From: an uncultured Stenotrophomonas sp.
GTDB taxonomy: Bacteria; Pseudomonadota; Gammaproteobacteria; Xanthomonadales; Xanthomonadaceae
Length of the DNA: 64,000 nucleotides
Direction of reading: 5' to 3'
Assembly: GCA_913775725.1 (NCBI GenBank)
Contig: CAJYNG010000021.1
Location: forward strand, 124,001 to 188,000
Below, piece after piece: positions 8,132-17,545 of the stretch (the stretch's first letter is position 1; every line of letters starts with the position of its first letter). The notes under the pieces were generated by a model that saw only the letters and a program-made list of their open reading frames with translations, was not told where the DNA came from and ran no database searches. Made by a program: the position numbers and the translations under genes.

Positions 8132-9244
8132 TTACAGCGCGTCGAGGAAGCCGCGCACGGCGGGGCCGAAACGCTCGAAATCGACGAGGAAAGCGTCATG
8201 GCCCTGCGGCGACTCCAGGCCGATGAAGCGCGCATCGGCGCCGCCGGCGCGCAGGCCGTCGGCGACCTGTTGCTGCTGCTGCACCGGGAACAGGATGTCG
8301 GTGTTGGCGCCGATCGCCAGCGCTTTCTCCACCCGGATCTTCGCCAGCCCTGCCAGCACGTCGCCGTCGGCATATTCAGCCAGGTCGAACCAGTCCATCG
8401 AGCGGCTCAGGTACAGGTAGCAGTTCGGATCGAAGAAACGCACGAAGCGCCGTGCGTGGCCTTCCAGATAGCTTTCCACCTGGAATTCCAGGCCGAACGG
8501 ATCGTCGTCGGTCTGGTCCGAATCCAGCCGCACGCGGCCGAAGCGGCCATCCCATTCCAGTGCGGAGCGGTAAGTGATCACGCCCAGCTTGCGCGCCATG
8601 CGCATGCCGGACTCGGGGTATTCGGCATCATCGTAGTGGCCGCCATTCCAGCGCGGATCAAGACGGATCGCCTCGCGCTGCAGCGAGCGGATCGCGATCG
8701 AGAACGGCAGCGCCTGCGCACTGCCGGAAATGTTGACGTGGCTGCGTGCGATGCCTGGTTGCAGCATCAGCACGGCCAACGCGGTCATGCCCCCCATTGA
8801 ATTGCCGACCACGCAGGCCAGTTGCTTGATGCCCAGTGCATGCACCACTTCGATGGCGGCGCGTGCGCCGTCTTCGATCGACAGCTCGGGGAAGTCGAGA
8901 CGATACGGTTGGCCGGTGGCCGGGTTGAGCGATGCCGGGCCGGTCGAACCCTTGCAGCTGCCCAGCGAGTTCACGCAGACCACGAACCAGCGGTCGGTAT
9001 CGATCGGCTTGCCGGGGCCAACCATGCCTTCCCACCAGCCCGCTGCCGGGTTGGCGTCATTGGCCGCGGCATGCGCATCCGGCGACAGGCCAGTCACGAT
9101 CAGGATCGCGTTGCTGGCGTCGGCGGCCAGTGTTCCCCAGGTTTCATAGGCCACGCGCGCACCGTGCAGGGCGCCGCCGCGCTTGAACGGGAAAGGCGAG
9201 GGCAGGACATGGAAGCGGGTGCCGGGCGGAATGAATTCGGTCAT
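8132..9244 (-). CDS. metX: MetX-family O-acyltransferase (homoserine or serine O-succinyltransferase)
   Basis: A 370-residue alpha/beta hydrolase-fold acyltransferase. The nucleophile elbow GNSMGG gives Ser149; Asp316 (NTDILFP) and His349 (GHDAFL) complete the triad. The family transfers acetyl or succinyl groups to homoserine in methionine synthesis. Members from Xanthomonadaceae have been reported to act instead on L-serine with succinyl-CoA, feeding cysteine synthesis, so the acyl donor and acceptor should not be assumed from the family name. The ATG at 9244 starts MTEFIPPGTRFHV. The gene is followed without a gap by the DUF1294 gene and preceded by a SMAG repeat. No S-box or other riboswitch is seen upstream. 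Confidence 0.9.
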   Translation of the reverse strand: MTEFIPPGTRFHVLPSPFPFKRGGALHGARVAYETWGTLAADASNAILIVTGLSPDAHAAANDANPAAGWWEGMVGPGKPIDTDRWFVVCVNSLGSCKGSTGPASLNPATGQPYRLDFPELSIEDGARAAIEVVHALGIKQLACVVGNSMGGMTALAVLMLQPGIARSHVNISGSAQALPFSIAIRSLQREAIRLDPRWNGGHYDDAEYPESGMRMARKLGVITYRSALEWDGRFGRVRLDSDQTDDDPFGLEFQVESYLEGHARRFVRFFDPNCYLYLSRSMDWFDLAEYADGDVLAGLAKIRVEKALAIGANTDILFPVQQQQQVADGLRAGGADARFIGLESPQGHDAFLVDFERFGPAVRGFLDAL

Positions 9245-9348
9245 GCAGACATTCTAGCGGGGCCGCATGTGGAGCTGGCGACACGCTGGTTTCCATCGGC
9301 GATGCACCCGGACCGGATCGTCACATTCACGCATGGCGTGGATCTACT

Positions 9349-9421
9349 GTAGGGCCGAGCCCATGCTCGGCTGCCGTTGGTTTCCTGGCATTCCGCAGCC
9401 GAGCATGGCTCGGCTCTACAG
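9349..9421. repeat. SMAG palindromic repeat, inverted pair
   Basis: GTAGGGCCGAGCCCATGCTCGGC and its inverted partner ending GGCTCGGCTCTAC enclose a 15-20 nt spacer. The core is nearly identical to the repeat at 7720-7780. It lies between the end of ccmI and the start of metX. Confidence 0.85.
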
Positions 9422-9422
9422 G

Positions 9423-10412
9423 TCAAGGAAACCGCAGCTCCACCACGCCCTCATGCGGAAGGCTGACCTTCACTGGCGTGCTCTGCAGGTCGTCCTTGCT
9501 GCGGTTGGCGCTGCCGGTGCGCGAGATGCGTGCCAGCACTTCCACTTCGCGATGCGCCGACAGCGGTGCGGTCGGCATCGGGCTGTCAGCGTCGCCCAGC
9601 CCGACCGTGGCCGGGAAACCGGCCAGGGGCAGCTTGCGTGCGGCCACCGGCATCGGTGGTCCACCCACGGCGCGGGCCAGCACGAATACCTGGGTGCTGG
9701 CGGGCCACTCGGTGTTCTTCAGTGCTGGCAGCTGCACGTGCACCTGCAGCAGCGCCTCTGGTGGCACAGGGGCGGCATCGGGTGGCAGGCCGGCCGCTTC
9801 GCGGGCGATGGCGATCTGCGCCTGCAGCGCCTGCGCGGCGCCGGGCTCAAGCCGTGGCAGCAGGCCGCTCCACACATCCGCGGCCTCGGCATTCTTTCCG
9901 CGCTGGCGCAGGGCGATGCCCAGCAGCCAACTGGCGCGCTCGGCATCGGGTGCCTGTGCACGCGCCTGCTGCAACCAGGCCATCGCGGTGTCATCGAACT
10001 GCTTGCCGGCATCGGCCTGCGCACGTGCCTGCGCCGCTTCCACCAGCACGCCGGGGTCTTCCGGGGCGAGAGCGGCGGCACGTGCGAAGGCGTCCGCCGC
10101 GGCTGCCGCATTGCCGAGTTCGGCCTGCGAACGTCCCAGCAATGCCCAGCCGTCGGCACGCTGCGGATCACGCTTCAGTGCGTCCTGCAGGGCCTGCACG
10201 CCATCGCGCAATGTCGCCACCGAGGGCGCCGGCTGCACCTGGGCCGCACGCGGGTCGCCGACCAGCAGATACAGGCAGGCACCGGCCACGCCCAGTGCGA
10301 ACACGCCGACCACGAAACCGCGACGACCGTGGTGGCGCAGCGGCCACAGCACCAGTGCTGCCATCAGCGCAGCAACCAGACCGGCCAGCACCGGCAGCCA
10401 ATGGCTCACCAT
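9423..10412 (-). CDS. ccmI: Cytochrome c maturation protein CcmI
   Basis: A 329-residue protein with two N-terminal membrane segments (about 1-25 and 34-55), a periplasmic TPR region (about 70-210, with repeats such as GWALLGRSQAELG and ASWLLGIALRQRG) and a C-terminal beta-rich domain. CcmI (CycH) acts as an apocytochrome c chaperone that delivers the substrate to the CcmF/CcmH haem ligation complex. It is the last gene of the ccm operon, and its start overlaps the ccmH stop by a few bases. A SMAG repeat begins immediately past its stop. Confidence 0.92.
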   Translation of the reverse strand: MVSHWLPVLAGLVAALMAALVLWPLRHHGRRGFVVGVFALGVAGACLYLLVGDPRAAQVQPAPSVATLRDGVQALQDALKRDPQRADGWALLGRSQAELGNAAAAADAFARAAALAPEDPGVLVEAAQARAQADAGKQFDDTAMAWLQQARAQAPDAERASWLLGIALRQRGKNAEAADVWSGLLPRLEPGAAQALQAQIAIAREAAGLPPDAAPVPPEALLQVHVQLPALKNTEWPASTQVFVLARAVGGPPMPVAARKLPLAGFPATVGLGDADSPMPTAPLSAHREVEVLARISRTGSANRSKDDLQSTPVKVSLPHEGVVELRFP

Positions 10413-10855
10413 CCGTCTCCTTCATCGGCCTTGCCGGCCGGTGCTGCGCCAACCGTACGACCACGGCGGCGGACAATGCCCAGCACCACCAGTGAGCCGG
10501 CGCCGAGCATCAGCAGGGGACCGCCCCACAGCAGCCAGGTGCCCGGCTGCAATGGTGGTTGATAGAGCACGAACTCACCGTAGCGGGCGACCAGGAACTG
10601 CTTGATCTGCGTGTCGTCGTGGCCCTGCTGCATCAGCTGCAGCACCTCGCGGCGCAGGTCCTGCGCGATCTGCGCGTTGGAATCGGCCAGCGACTGGTTC
10701 TGGCACTGCACGCAGCGCAGCTGCGCGGCCAGGTCGTGGAAGCGGCGCTCTTCGGCGCCATCGCGGAACTGCAGCGGCTGCGGATCGTGCAGCGGCTGCT
10801 GTGCCACCGCGGCCAGCGGCAGCATCAGAAGCAGCAGCGCCAGCAGCCAGCGCAT
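10406..10855 (-). CDS. ccmH: Cytochrome c maturation thiol reductase CcmH
   Basis: A 149-residue protein with a cleavable signal (MRWLLALLLLMLPLAAVAQQ), a periplasmic three-helix domain with the redox motif LRCVQCQNQSLADS, and a C-terminal membrane helix (TWLLWGGPLLMLGAGSLVVLG). The CVQC pair keeps apocytochrome thiols reduced for haem attachment. The start is placed at the ATG at 10855 rather than upstream starts inside ccmG, because this gives a clean signal peptide and a 4-nt gap after the ccmG stop. It ends overlapping ccmI. Length and gene order are typical. Confidence 0.94.
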   Translation of the reverse strand: MRWLLALLLLMLPLAAVAQQPLHDPQPLQFRDGAEERRFHDLAAQLRCVQCQNQSLADSNAQIAQDLRREVLQLMQQGHDDTQIKQFLVARYGEFVLYQPPLQPGTWLLWGGPLLMLGAGSLVVLGIVRRRGRTVGAAPAGKADEGDGW

Positions 10856-10859
10856 GGGC

Positions 10860-11477
10860 TCAGGGCGCCGTGTGCAGCGTGCTGCCGGCATTGCCCTGGG
10901 CCTTCTCGATCTTTTCCAATGCCGGGATCAGCTTCTCGTCGACCACGCGCTGGGTCATCGCACCGCTGTACTTCCAGCGCACGATGCCGCTGCCGTCGAC
11001 CAGGAAGGTCTCCGGTGCGGCGGTCACGCCCCAGTCGATGGCGGTGCGGCCCTCGACGTCGCTGAGTACGACCATGAACGGGTTGCCCAGCTGTTCCAGC
11101 CAGTGCAGTGCATCGGTCGGGTCGTCCTTCCAGTTGTAGCCGATCACGCGCACACGCTTGCTTTCGGCGAAACGGGTCAGCACCGGGTGCTCCTCGCGGC
11201 AGGCCGCGCACCAGCTACCCCACACATTCAGCAGATAGGGCGCACCGCGCAGGTCGTCGCTGTGCACGATCATTTCCGGGTCGTGCAGCACCGGCAGCGC
11301 GAACGCCGGCGCCGGCTTGTCGATCAGCGCCGATGGCAGCACGTCGCGCTGCGGATCACCCGATTTCATCACCCCGTAGATCATCAGCCCGAGCAGGCCG
11401 AAGAAGAACAGCACGCCGATCACGATGGCTACCGGCGGCAGCGGGCGGGAGGGGCGTGGGGCGGGGGACTCGGACAT
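10860..11477 (-). CDS. ccmG: Periplasmic thioredoxin CcmG (DsbE)
   Basis: A 205-residue membrane-anchored thioredoxin-fold protein. A single N-terminal helix (about residues 17-36) is followed by a periplasmic domain with the active-site motif WGSWCAACREEHP and the cis-proline loop GVTAAPETFLVD. It reduces the thiols of CcmH or of apocytochrome c during maturation. The ATG at 11477 gives MSESPAPRPSR; the frame remains open upstream only through ccmF in another frame. Eight nucleotides separate it from ccmF and four from ccmH. The sequence between the two cysteines is AA, whereas E. coli CcmG has PT. Confidence 0.95.
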   Translation of the reverse strand: MSESPAPRPSRPLPPVAIVIGVLFFFGLLGLMIYGVMKSGDPQRDVLPSALIDKPAPAFALPVLHDPEMIVHSDDLRGAPYLLNVWGSWCAACREEHPVLTRFAESKRVRVIGYNWKDDPTDALHWLEQLGNPFMVVLSDVEGRTAIDWGVTAAPETFLVDGSGIVRWKYSGAMTQRVVDEKLIPALEKIEKAQGNAGSTLHTAP

Positions 11478-11485
11478 GGAAACTC

Positions 11486-13405
11486 CTACGGACGACGGAA
11501 ACGGCGGTCGGCGGCGGTGATGAATCCGCCCAGGGCCATCAACAGCGCGCCCAGCCAGATCCAGCGCACGAACGGCTTGATATGCACCCGTACCGCCCAT
11601 GCATTGTTGCCCAGCGGCTCGCCCAATGCCACGTAGACATCGCCGTCGAAGCGTGCATCGATGCCGGCCTCGGTCATCACCTGGCCACCACTGGCGTACT
11701 GGCGCTTCTCCGGATGCAGCAGGGCCTGTTCGCGGCCGTTGCGGAACACCCGCAGATGACCGCGGTCGGCGATGAAGTTGGGGCCTTCGCGGTGGTCCAC
11801 GCCCTCGAAGCGCACTTCGTAGCGGCCGACCACCAGCTGCTGGCCCGGTGCCAGCGCCACTTCGCGCTGCACATTCAAGGCTTCCACCAGCAGCGCACCG
11901 GCCAGGAACACGGCGATGCCGGCATGGGCAACGATCATGCCGAGCATTTCGGCGGTGAAGCGGCCGTTGCCGCGCAGTCGCTGCCAGACGAAGCGTGCGG
12001 TACCGAACCCGACCCAGACCGCGGCGGCGACACCGAGACCGGCCTTCCAGCCGTTCTGCGGCGCCTTCCACCAGGCCAGCGCGCCCAGCAGCACTGCCAG
12101 ACCCAGCCAGGGTGCCAGCAGCGCGAACGAGCGCGAGGGCTGGTCGCGCTGCCACTTCACCAGCGGGCCGAACGGCAGCAGCAGGATCATCGGTGCCATC
12201 AGCAGCAGGAACAGGCTGCCGAAGTAGGGCGGGCCGACCGAGATCTTGCCCAGCGACAGCGCATCGGCCAGCAACGGATACAGCGTGCCGAGCAGCACCA
12301 TCGCGCAGGCGGTGGCCAGCAGCAGGTTGTTGGCCAGCAGCAGGGTCTCGCGCGAGGTGGCGGTGAAGCCACGGCGCGGATCGTCGGCGTCCACGCTCAG
12401 CTGGCTGGCGCGCAGCGCGTACAGCAGCAGGCTGCCGCCGACCAGCACCGACAGGAAGACCAGGATGAACAGGCCGCGCGAGGGATCGGCAGCGAACGAA
12501 TGCACGCTGGTCAGCACACCGGAGCGCACCAGGAAGGTCCCGAGCAGCGACAGCGCGAAGGCGGCGATCGCCAGCAGCAGGGTCCAGCTGCCGAACGTGC
12601 CGCGCTTTTCGGTGACGGCCTGCGAATGGATCAATGCCGCACCGACCAGCCACGGCATGAAGCTGGCATTTTCCACCGGGTCCCAGAACCACCAGCCGCC
12701 CCAGCCCAGCTCGTAATAGGCCCACCAGCTGCCCAGTGCGATGCCCAGGGTCAGGAAGCCCCAGGCGACGTTGGTCCACGGCCGCGTCCAGCGCAGCCAG
12801 CGCGCATCGATGCGCCCCTCCAGCAGGGCCGCTACCGCGAATGCGAACGGAACGGCGAAGCCCACGTATCCGATGTACAGCATCGGCGGATGGATGATCA
12901 GCCCCGGGTCCTGCAGCAGCGGGTTGAGGTCGCGGCCTTCCGGCGGCGCCGGGTTCAGGCGCAGGAACGGATTGGAGGTGAAGATCAGGAAGGCGAGGAA
13001 GCCGACGCTGATCACGCCCATCACCGCCAGCACGCGCGCCTGTACCGGTGCAGGCAGGTGCCGTGAGAACAGCGCCACCGCGCCGGTCCACAGTGCCAGC
13101 ACCAGCGCCCACATCAGCAGCGAGCCCTCGTGCGCACCCCAGACCGCGGAGTAGCGGTAGATCATCGGCAGCAGCGAATTGGAGTTCTCGGCCACGTAGC
13201 GCACCGAGAAGTCCTGCATCACGAACGCGGCGGTGAGCACCGCGAAAGCGCCGGCGAGCAGCAGCAGCTGTGCGAAGGCGGCCGGCCGTGCCACCGCCAT
13301 CCATGCCGTGTTGCTGCGCTGCGCGCCGACCAGCGGAAGACCGGCCTGCAGCAGCGAGGCCAGCAACGCGCACAACAACAGGATCTGACCCAGTTCGGGC
13401 AGCAC
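11486..13405 (-). CDS. ccmF: Haem lyase component CcmF
   Basis: A 639-residue polytopic inner-membrane protein, the core of the cytochrome c synthetase that attaches haem from CcmE to apocytochrome. The tryptophan-rich WWD motif WGGWWFWDPVENASF lies near residues 235-249, and the flanking haem-ligand regions (GAHEGSLLMW, HPPMLYIGY, TEKRGTFGSWT) are conserved. It starts with GTG at 13405, which directly abuts the ccmE stop (13406-13408), indicating translational coupling. Length is close to the family norm of about 640-650. Confidence 0.96.
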   Translation of the reverse strand: MLPELGQILLLCALLASLLQAGLPLVGAQRSNTAWMAVARPAAFAQLLLLAGAFAVLTAAFVMQDFSVRYVAENSNSLLPMIYRYSAVWGAHEGSLLMWALVLALWTGAVALFSRHLPAPVQARVLAVMGVISVGFLAFLIFTSNPFLRLNPAPPEGRDLNPLLQDPGLIIHPPMLYIGYVGFAVPFAFAVAALLEGRIDARWLRWTRPWTNVAWGFLTLGIALGSWWAYYELGWGGWWFWDPVENASFMPWLVGAALIHSQAVTEKRGTFGSWTLLLAIAAFALSLLGTFLVRSGVLTSVHSFAADPSRGLFILVFLSVLVGGSLLLYALRASQLSVDADDPRRGFTATSRETLLLANNLLLATACAMVLLGTLYPLLADALSLGKISVGPPYFGSLFLLLMAPMILLLPFGPLVKWQRDQPSRSFALLAPWLGLAVLLGALAWWKAPQNGWKAGLGVAAAVWVGFGTARFVWQRLRGNGRFTAEMLGMIVAHAGIAVFLAGALLVEALNVQREVALAPGQQLVVGRYEVRFEGVDHREGPNFIADRGHLRVFRNGREQALLHPEKRQYASGGQVMTEAGIDARFDGDVYVALGEPLGNNAWAVRVHIKPFVRWIWLGALLMALGGFITAADRRFRRP

Positions 13406-13867
13406 TCAGCGCACCTCGGGTGCCGTCACCGGCACGTCATGCTTGCGATGGGCGTCGCCCATCTTGTCGGCCACTTCCTTCGGCACGTACTTCTCATCGT
13501 GCTTGGCCAGCACTTCGTCGGCGACGAAGGTGCCGTTCTGCAGGCGGCCACTGGCGACCACCGCGGTGCCTTCGGCGAACATGTCGGGCAGGATCCGTGA
13601 CGTGGTCACCGCCATCTGGGCATCGCCGTCGGTCACTTCGAAACGTGCTTCCAGCGAGCCGACCGGGCGGTTGAAGGAGCCTTTCACCACCATGCCGCCC
13701 AGGCGGAACCGCGACTGCGCGTCGACATCGCCGCGCAGCACTTCCGACGGTGTGTAGAGGTAGGCGATGTTGCGCTCCAGCGCCATCGCCACCAGCGCGG
13801 TGGCCAGCCCGGAGGCGAGCAGCGCCAGCAGTACCCAGGCCAGGCGGCGGCGTTGTACCGGCGTCAT
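13406..13867 (-). CDS. ccmE: Haem chaperone CcmE
   Basis: A 153-residue protein with one N-terminal membrane anchor (about residues 9-30) and a periplasmic OB-fold domain. It carries haem covalently on the conserved histidine of the motif [10 protein letters not shown], here His123, and hands it to CcmF. The tyrosine of the same motif (Tyr127) is also conserved. The ATG at 13867 ([13 protein letters not shown]) overlaps the ccmD stop in an ATGA arrangement, which favours it over starts further upstream. Confidence 0.96.
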   Translation of the reverse strand: MTPVQRRRLAWVLLALLASGLATALVAMALERNIAYLYTPSEVLRGDVDAQSRFRLGGMVVKGSFNRPVGSLEARFEVTDGDAQMAVTTSRILPDMFAEGTAVVASGRLQNGTFVADEVLAKHDEKYVPKEVADKMGDAHRKHDVPVTAPEVR

Positions 13868-14052
13868 CGTTCCAGCTCCGTCGACAGCGGCGCGGCTGCG
13901 TCCTGCCTGCCGGCGCGGGTCTGCTGCCGCTGCTGGCGTGCCAGCGCCAACCGGCGTGCCACACGCAGGCGCAGCCACGAACCGATGGCATCGGCGCCGA
14001 GCACCAGCACGAACACGGCGTAGGCGCCGATCACATAGGGCAGGTGGGTCAT
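13864..14052 (-). CDS. ccmD: Haem exporter small subunit CcmD
   Basis: A 62-residue protein with a single membrane helix (about residues 5-24, [19 protein letters not shown]) and a basic, glutamine-rich cytoplasmic tail. CcmD joins CcmA, CcmB and CcmC and helps release holo-CcmE. Both ends overlap neighbours by 4 nt (ATGA with ccmC upstream and with ccmE downstream), which fixes the start. Small size and position are as in other ccm operons. Confidence 0.9.
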   Translation of the reverse strand: MTHLPYVIGAYAVFVLVLGADAIGSWLRLRVARRLALARQQRQQTRAGRQDAAAPLSTELER

Positions 14053-14819
14053 GATCGGGCCTCCCCGGCTGCACGTGCGGCATCGACGCGACCGCCGACC
14101 CAGGCCTTGCCGGCCTCGCGGTCGAGATTGTCGGCGCGGGCCTTGGCCAGCACCGAGCCGGCGAACCAGAACTTGGTGCCGATCACCATCCACCACAGCG
14201 GCGCGATCATCGCGCTGCTGATCGCCGATTCACCGAACACGTTGATCGACTGGCGCTGGTGCAGGCCGCCCCACCAGTCCACCGAATAGCGGATGACCGG
14301 CAGCAGACTGACTCCGACGATGGCCAGCAGGCCGGCTGCGCGTGCAGCGCTGCGGCGGTCCTCGATGGCGTGGTACAGGCCGATCACGCCCAGGTACAGG
14401 AACAGCAGCACCAGTTCGCTGGTCATGCGCGGGTCCCAGTCCCACCAGGTGCCCCAGGTGCCCTTGCCCCAGATGCTGCCGGTCAACAGGGTGATCAGGG
14501 TGAAGCCGGCACCCATCGGTGCGCAGGCCATGGCCAGGATCTCGCAGACCTTGATCCGCCAGATCAGGGCGATGGCGGCATACAGCGCCATCAGCGCGAA
14601 CACGAACAGGCTCATCCAGGCACTGGGCACGTGGATGTAGAGGATGCGGAAGCTGTCCAGCTGCTTGGCTTCCGGCGGCACCACCAGCAGCGCCTGCCAC
14701 ATGCCGACCAGCAGCACCGGCACCGCCGCGAGGTAGAACACCCGCGACCAGCGGGCAGCGAATCGGTCGAACGTGGGGGGCGAACCGAGTTGGTGGAACC
14801 AGCGGACAATCGGATTCAT
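14049..14819 (-). CDS. ccmC: Haem-handling protein CcmC
   Basis: A 256-residue polytopic membrane protein of the haem handling family. The WWD motif [16 protein letters not shown] lies at about residues 120-135, with conserved histidines in IHVPSAWMS (His63) and GLHQRQSIN. CcmC binds haem in the outer leaflet and attaches it to CcmE. The stop overlaps the ccmD start. About 43 nt separate it from ccmB, the only real gap inside the operon. Confidence 0.96.
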   Translation of the reverse strand: MNPIVRWFHQLGSPPTFDRFAARWSRVFYLAAVPVLLVGMWQALLVVPPEAKQLDSFRILYIHVPSAWMSLFVFALMALYAAIALIWRIKVCEILAMACAPMGAGFTLITLLTGSIWGKGTWGTWWDWDPRMTSELVLLFLYLGVIGLYHAIEDRRSAARAAGLLAIVGVSLLPVIRYSVDWWGGLHQRQSINVFGESAISSAMIAPLWWMVIGTKFWFAGSVLAKARADNLDREAGKAWVGGRVDAARAAGEARS

Positions 14820-14862
14820 GCGTGGCGGCTATCCAGCAGGGGTGGATTGGCTCTCAGCTCGG

Positions 14863-15558
14863 TCAACTCAGAGAAATACGTATTGCAGCGGCGGTGGCCA
14901 ACGGCGCCAGCACCAGCGCGACCAGCAGGCCGGCGCCCAGCATCAGCAGCGCACCGACCGGATCCTGCCCGCGTCCGGCTGCAGCCAGACTGCCTGCGCC
15001 GAACACCAGCACCGGCACGTACAGCGGCAGCGACAGCAACGCCACGAGAATACCAGAGCGTCGGATGCCTACGGTCAGCGCGGCGACCACGCCACCGATC
15101 AGGCTCAGCAACGGCGTTCCCAGCAGCAACGATGCCAGCAACATCGGCAGCTGGTCATGCGGCAGATGCAGCATTTCGGCCAGCAGCGGGCTGACCACGA
15201 TCAACGGCAGGGCGGTGGTGGCCCAGTGCAGCAGCACGCGCACCAGCACCAGCCAGGCCAGCGGCACCGGTGCCAGCAGCCATTGTTCCAGCGAGCCGTC
15301 TTCAGCATCGGAGCGGAACAGCGAATCCAGCGACAGTTGGCCTGCCAGCAGTACCGCAAGCCACAGCACTGCGCCTGCGGTGGCGGCCAGAAGTTGCGGC
15401 TCGCGCCCTTGGGCCAGCGCGAACAGCACCACCACCAGCACCGCAAACAGCAGCGGCTGCAGCGCATCGCCGCGACGACGCCAGAGCAGGCGCAGGTCAC
15501 GCTTGAGCAGGGCGCCTGCGGTCTGCCACAGACCTGGTTCGGTGCCTGGCGCGATCAT
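14863..15558 (-). CDS. ccmB: Haem exporter ABC permease CcmB
   Basis: A 231-residue permease with six predicted helices; conserved features include [16 protein letters not shown] at the N-terminus and the [15 protein letters not shown] segment near residues 88-102. With CcmA it forms the ABC module that drives release of holo-CcmE. The ATG at 15558 ([12 protein letters not shown]) overlaps the ccmA stop by 4 nt, so it is preferred over earlier starts that lie within ccmA. Confidence 0.94.
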   Translation of the reverse strand: MIAPGTEPGLWQTAGALLKRDLRLLWRRRGDALQPLLFAVLVVVLFALAQGREPQLLAATAGAVLWLAVLLAGQLSLDSLFRSDAEDGSLEQWLLAPVPLAWLVLVRVLLHWATTALPLIVVSPLLAEMLHLPHDQLPMLLASLLLGTPLLSLIGGVVAALTVGIRRSGILVALLSLPLYVPVLVFGAGSLAAAGRGQDPVGALLMLGAGLLVALVLAPLATAAAIRISLS

Positions 15559-16184
15559 GCGGCACCGCCGAGGTCGAGCTGGCGGGTACGCACCGGCGGT
15601 GCGGCATAGGCGCCGTGGGTGGTGACCAACGCCGCGCCACCGGCGCGCAGGTGCGCGGAAATCATCCGGTTGACCAGAGTGATGCCCTCCAGGTCGAGGT
15701 TGGCGTAGGGTTCGTCGAGCAGCCACAGCGGTGCCGGCGACAGCCAGATGCGTGCCAGTGCCAGCCGCCGCTTCTGCCCGGCCGACAGATGCCGAACGAG
15801 GGTGTCCTCATAACCGGCCAGGCCGACAATGGCCAGCGCGTTGCCCGGCATCTGCCGTGCGCGGCGGCCGTGCAGGCCGCACAGGAAGTGCAGGTTCTCC
15901 AGCGTATCCAGGTCCGGCTTCAGCGCTGGCAGGTGGCTGAGGTAGGCCACGTAGCGCGCGCGCTCGGCATTGCTGGCCGGCTTGCCGTCGATCCGCACCT
16001 GCCCGGCACCCGGCCGGGCCAGGCCAGCCAACACGCGCAGCAGGGTGGTCTTGCCTGCGCCGTTGCCGCCCTGCACCAGCAGGGCTTCACCGGCGTCCAC
16101 ATGGAAGTCCAGCGGGCCGAACACCGGCTCGTCATTGCGGGAGAAGCTCAGGCCGCTGGCGGCCAGCAATGCAGGGGTGTTCAA
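15555..16184 (-). CDS. ccmA: Haem exporter ATP-binding protein CcmA
   Basis: A 209-residue ABC ATPase, first gene of ccmABCDEFGHI. Walker A is GGNGAGKTT, the signature LSAGQKRR and Walker B LWLLDEP. The start is placed at the TTG at 16184 ([15 protein letters not shown]), which gives the usual CcmA length of about 205-210; the frame is open further upstream through a SMAG-type repeat, and no in-frame ATG lies nearby, so the exact start is uncertain. The protein powers holo-CcmE release rather than haem export itself, according to work on the E. coli system. Confidence 0.93.
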   Translation of the reverse strand: MNTPALLAASGLSFSRNDEPVFGPLDFHVDAGEALLVQGGNGAGKTTLLRVLAGLARPGAGQVRIDGKPASNAERARYVAYLSHLPALKPDLDTLENLHFLCGLHGRRARQMPGNALAIVGLAGYEDTLVRHLSAGQKRRLALARIWLSPAPLWLLDEPYANLDLEGITLVNRMISAHLRAGGAALVTTHGAYAAPPVRTRQLDLGGAA

Positions 16185-16240
16185 GGGCCAGGGGTCTTCA
16201 TGCCGGAGTGCGGCGGCAATTGTAGCGGTGAATGCCGATG

Positions 16241-16330
16241 GTAGTGCCGGCCGCTGGCCGGCAGATGCGACCTGGCGTCGCAGATCGTCCCGGCGTTGCC
16301 GGCCAGTGGCCGGCCAGTGGCCGGCACTAC
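16241..16330. repeat. SMAG-type palindromic repeat
   Basis: GTAGTGCCGGCCGCTGGCCGGC at the left and the inverted GCCGGCCAGTGGCCGGCACTAC at the right enclose a spacer that itself holds a small palindrome (GCGACCTGGCGTCGC). The core differs from the GAGC-type repeats elsewhere but keeps the GTAG/CTAC ends. It lies between the divergent ccmA and aminotransferase genes. Confidence 0.8.
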
Positions 16331-16383
16331 CGAAGCAGGGATTGCGTAAACTCAGGGGCCTGTCTCCCCATATCCCCAGGCCG

Positions 16384-17532
16384 ATGCAACCGAACACCAA
16401 GCTGCCCAAGGTCGGTACCACGATCTTCACCGTGATGTCCCAGCTCGCCGCCGAACACGGCGCGGTCAACCTGGGCCAGGGTTTTCCGGACTTTTCGGCG
16501 CCGCAGCGCCTGATCGACGAGACCGCAAAGGCGATGGCCGCCGGGTTGAACCAGTACCCGCCGATGACCGGTGTGGCGCCGCTGCGCCAGGCCATCGCGC
16601 AGAAGGCGCTGGACTGCTACGGCGCGCAGGTCGATGCGGACAACGAGATCACTGTCACCAGTGGCGGTACCGAGGCCATCTTCAACGCCATCCACGCCGT
16701 GGTGCGTGCCGGCGAGGAAGTGATCGTGCTCGACCCGGCCTATGACTGCTATGAACCGGCGATCGACCTGGCCGGTGCCAAGGCCGTACATGTGTCGCTG
16801 GATCCGCAGACGTTCGCGGTCGACTGGGACCGTGTGCGTGCGGCGATCACTCCCCGCACCCGCATGTTGATCGTCAACACCCCGCACAACCCGTCCGGCG
16901 CGATGCTGTCGGCGCAGGACATGCAGGCACTGGCCGAGCTGCTGCGTGGCACGCAGATCTACCTGATCTCCGATGAGGTGTACGAACACATCATCTACGA
17001 CGGCCGCCGCCATGAATCGGCGCTGCGCTACCCGGAACTGCGTGAGCGCGCGTTCGTGATCTCCAGCTTCGGCAAGACCTACCACTGCACCGGCTGGAAG
17101 ATCGGCTATGCGATCGCACCGCCTGCGCTGACCGCCGAGTTCCGCAAGGTGCACCAGTACAACACCTTCACCAGTTTCGGCCCGGCGCAGTACGGCTTCG
17201 CCGCGATGATCCGTGACGAGCCCGAGCACCACCTGGAGCTGGGCGCGTTCTACCAGGCCAAGCGCGACCGCTTCCGCGAGCAGTTGTCCGGTACCCGCCT
17301 GAAGGCGCTGCCGGTGCCGGGTGGCTACTTCCAGCTGGTCGATTACTCGGCCATCAGCGACCTGCCAGACCATGAGTTCGTGAAGTGGCTGACCATCGAG
17401 AAGGGCGTCACTGCCATCCCGCTGTCGCCGTTCTACGAGAACCCGCCGGCTGGCCAGCGCCTGGTGCGCCTGTGCTTTGCCAAGAATGAAGCGACCATGG
17501 ACGCGGCGATCGAACGCCTGCGCCTGCTCTGA
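16384..17532 (+). CDS. Pyridoxal-phosphate aminotransferase, methionine/glutamine-type (YbdL-like)
   Basis: A 382-residue class I fold aminotransferase. The PLP lysine is Lys231 in [13 protein letters not shown]; the phosphate-binding TSGGTEAI, the NTPHNPSG motif and [13 protein letters not shown] are all present. Together with NLGQGFPDF at residues 29-37 these point to the YbdL/KAT branch, which prefers methionine, glutamine and aromatic amino acids. The next gene, 13 nt downstream, is an omega-amidase. In such pairs the aminotransferase uses glutamine to reaminate 2-oxo-4-methylthiobutyrate and the omega-amidase hydrolyses the resulting alpha-ketoglutaramate, pulling methionine salvage forward. 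The start is the ATG at 16384, after a possible CAGG site. Confidence 0.9.
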   Translation: MQPNTKLPKVGTTIFTVMSQLAAEHGAVNLGQGFPDFSAPQRLIDETAKAMAAGLNQYPPMTGVAPLRQAIAQKALDCYGAQVDADNEITVTSGGTEAIFNAIHAVVRAGEEVIVLDPAYDCYEPAIDLAGAKAVHVSLDPQTFAVDWDRVRAAITPRTRMLIVNTPHNPSGAMLSAQDMQALAELLRGTQIYLISDEVYEHIIYDGRRHESALRYPELRERAFVISSFGKTYHCTGWKIGYAIAPPALTAEFRKVHQYNTFTSFGPAQYGFAAMIRDEPEHHLELGAFYQAKRDRFREQLSGTRLKALPVPGGYFQLVDYSAISDLPDHEFVKWLTIEKGVTAIPLSPFYENPPAGQRLVRLCFAKNEATMDAAIERLRLL

Positions 17533-17545
17533 GCGAGGTTTGAAC

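Noticed and set aside
7706-9421. The paired SMAG repeats around metX as ends of a composite mobile element
   Set aside because: SMAG units are short scattered palindromes; there is no transposase and the genes between are core genes.
11478-13373. Long upstream extension of ccmG through ccmF
   Set aside because: The extension is out of frame with ccmF and codes for no known domain; ccmG begins at 11477 with a normal membrane anchor.
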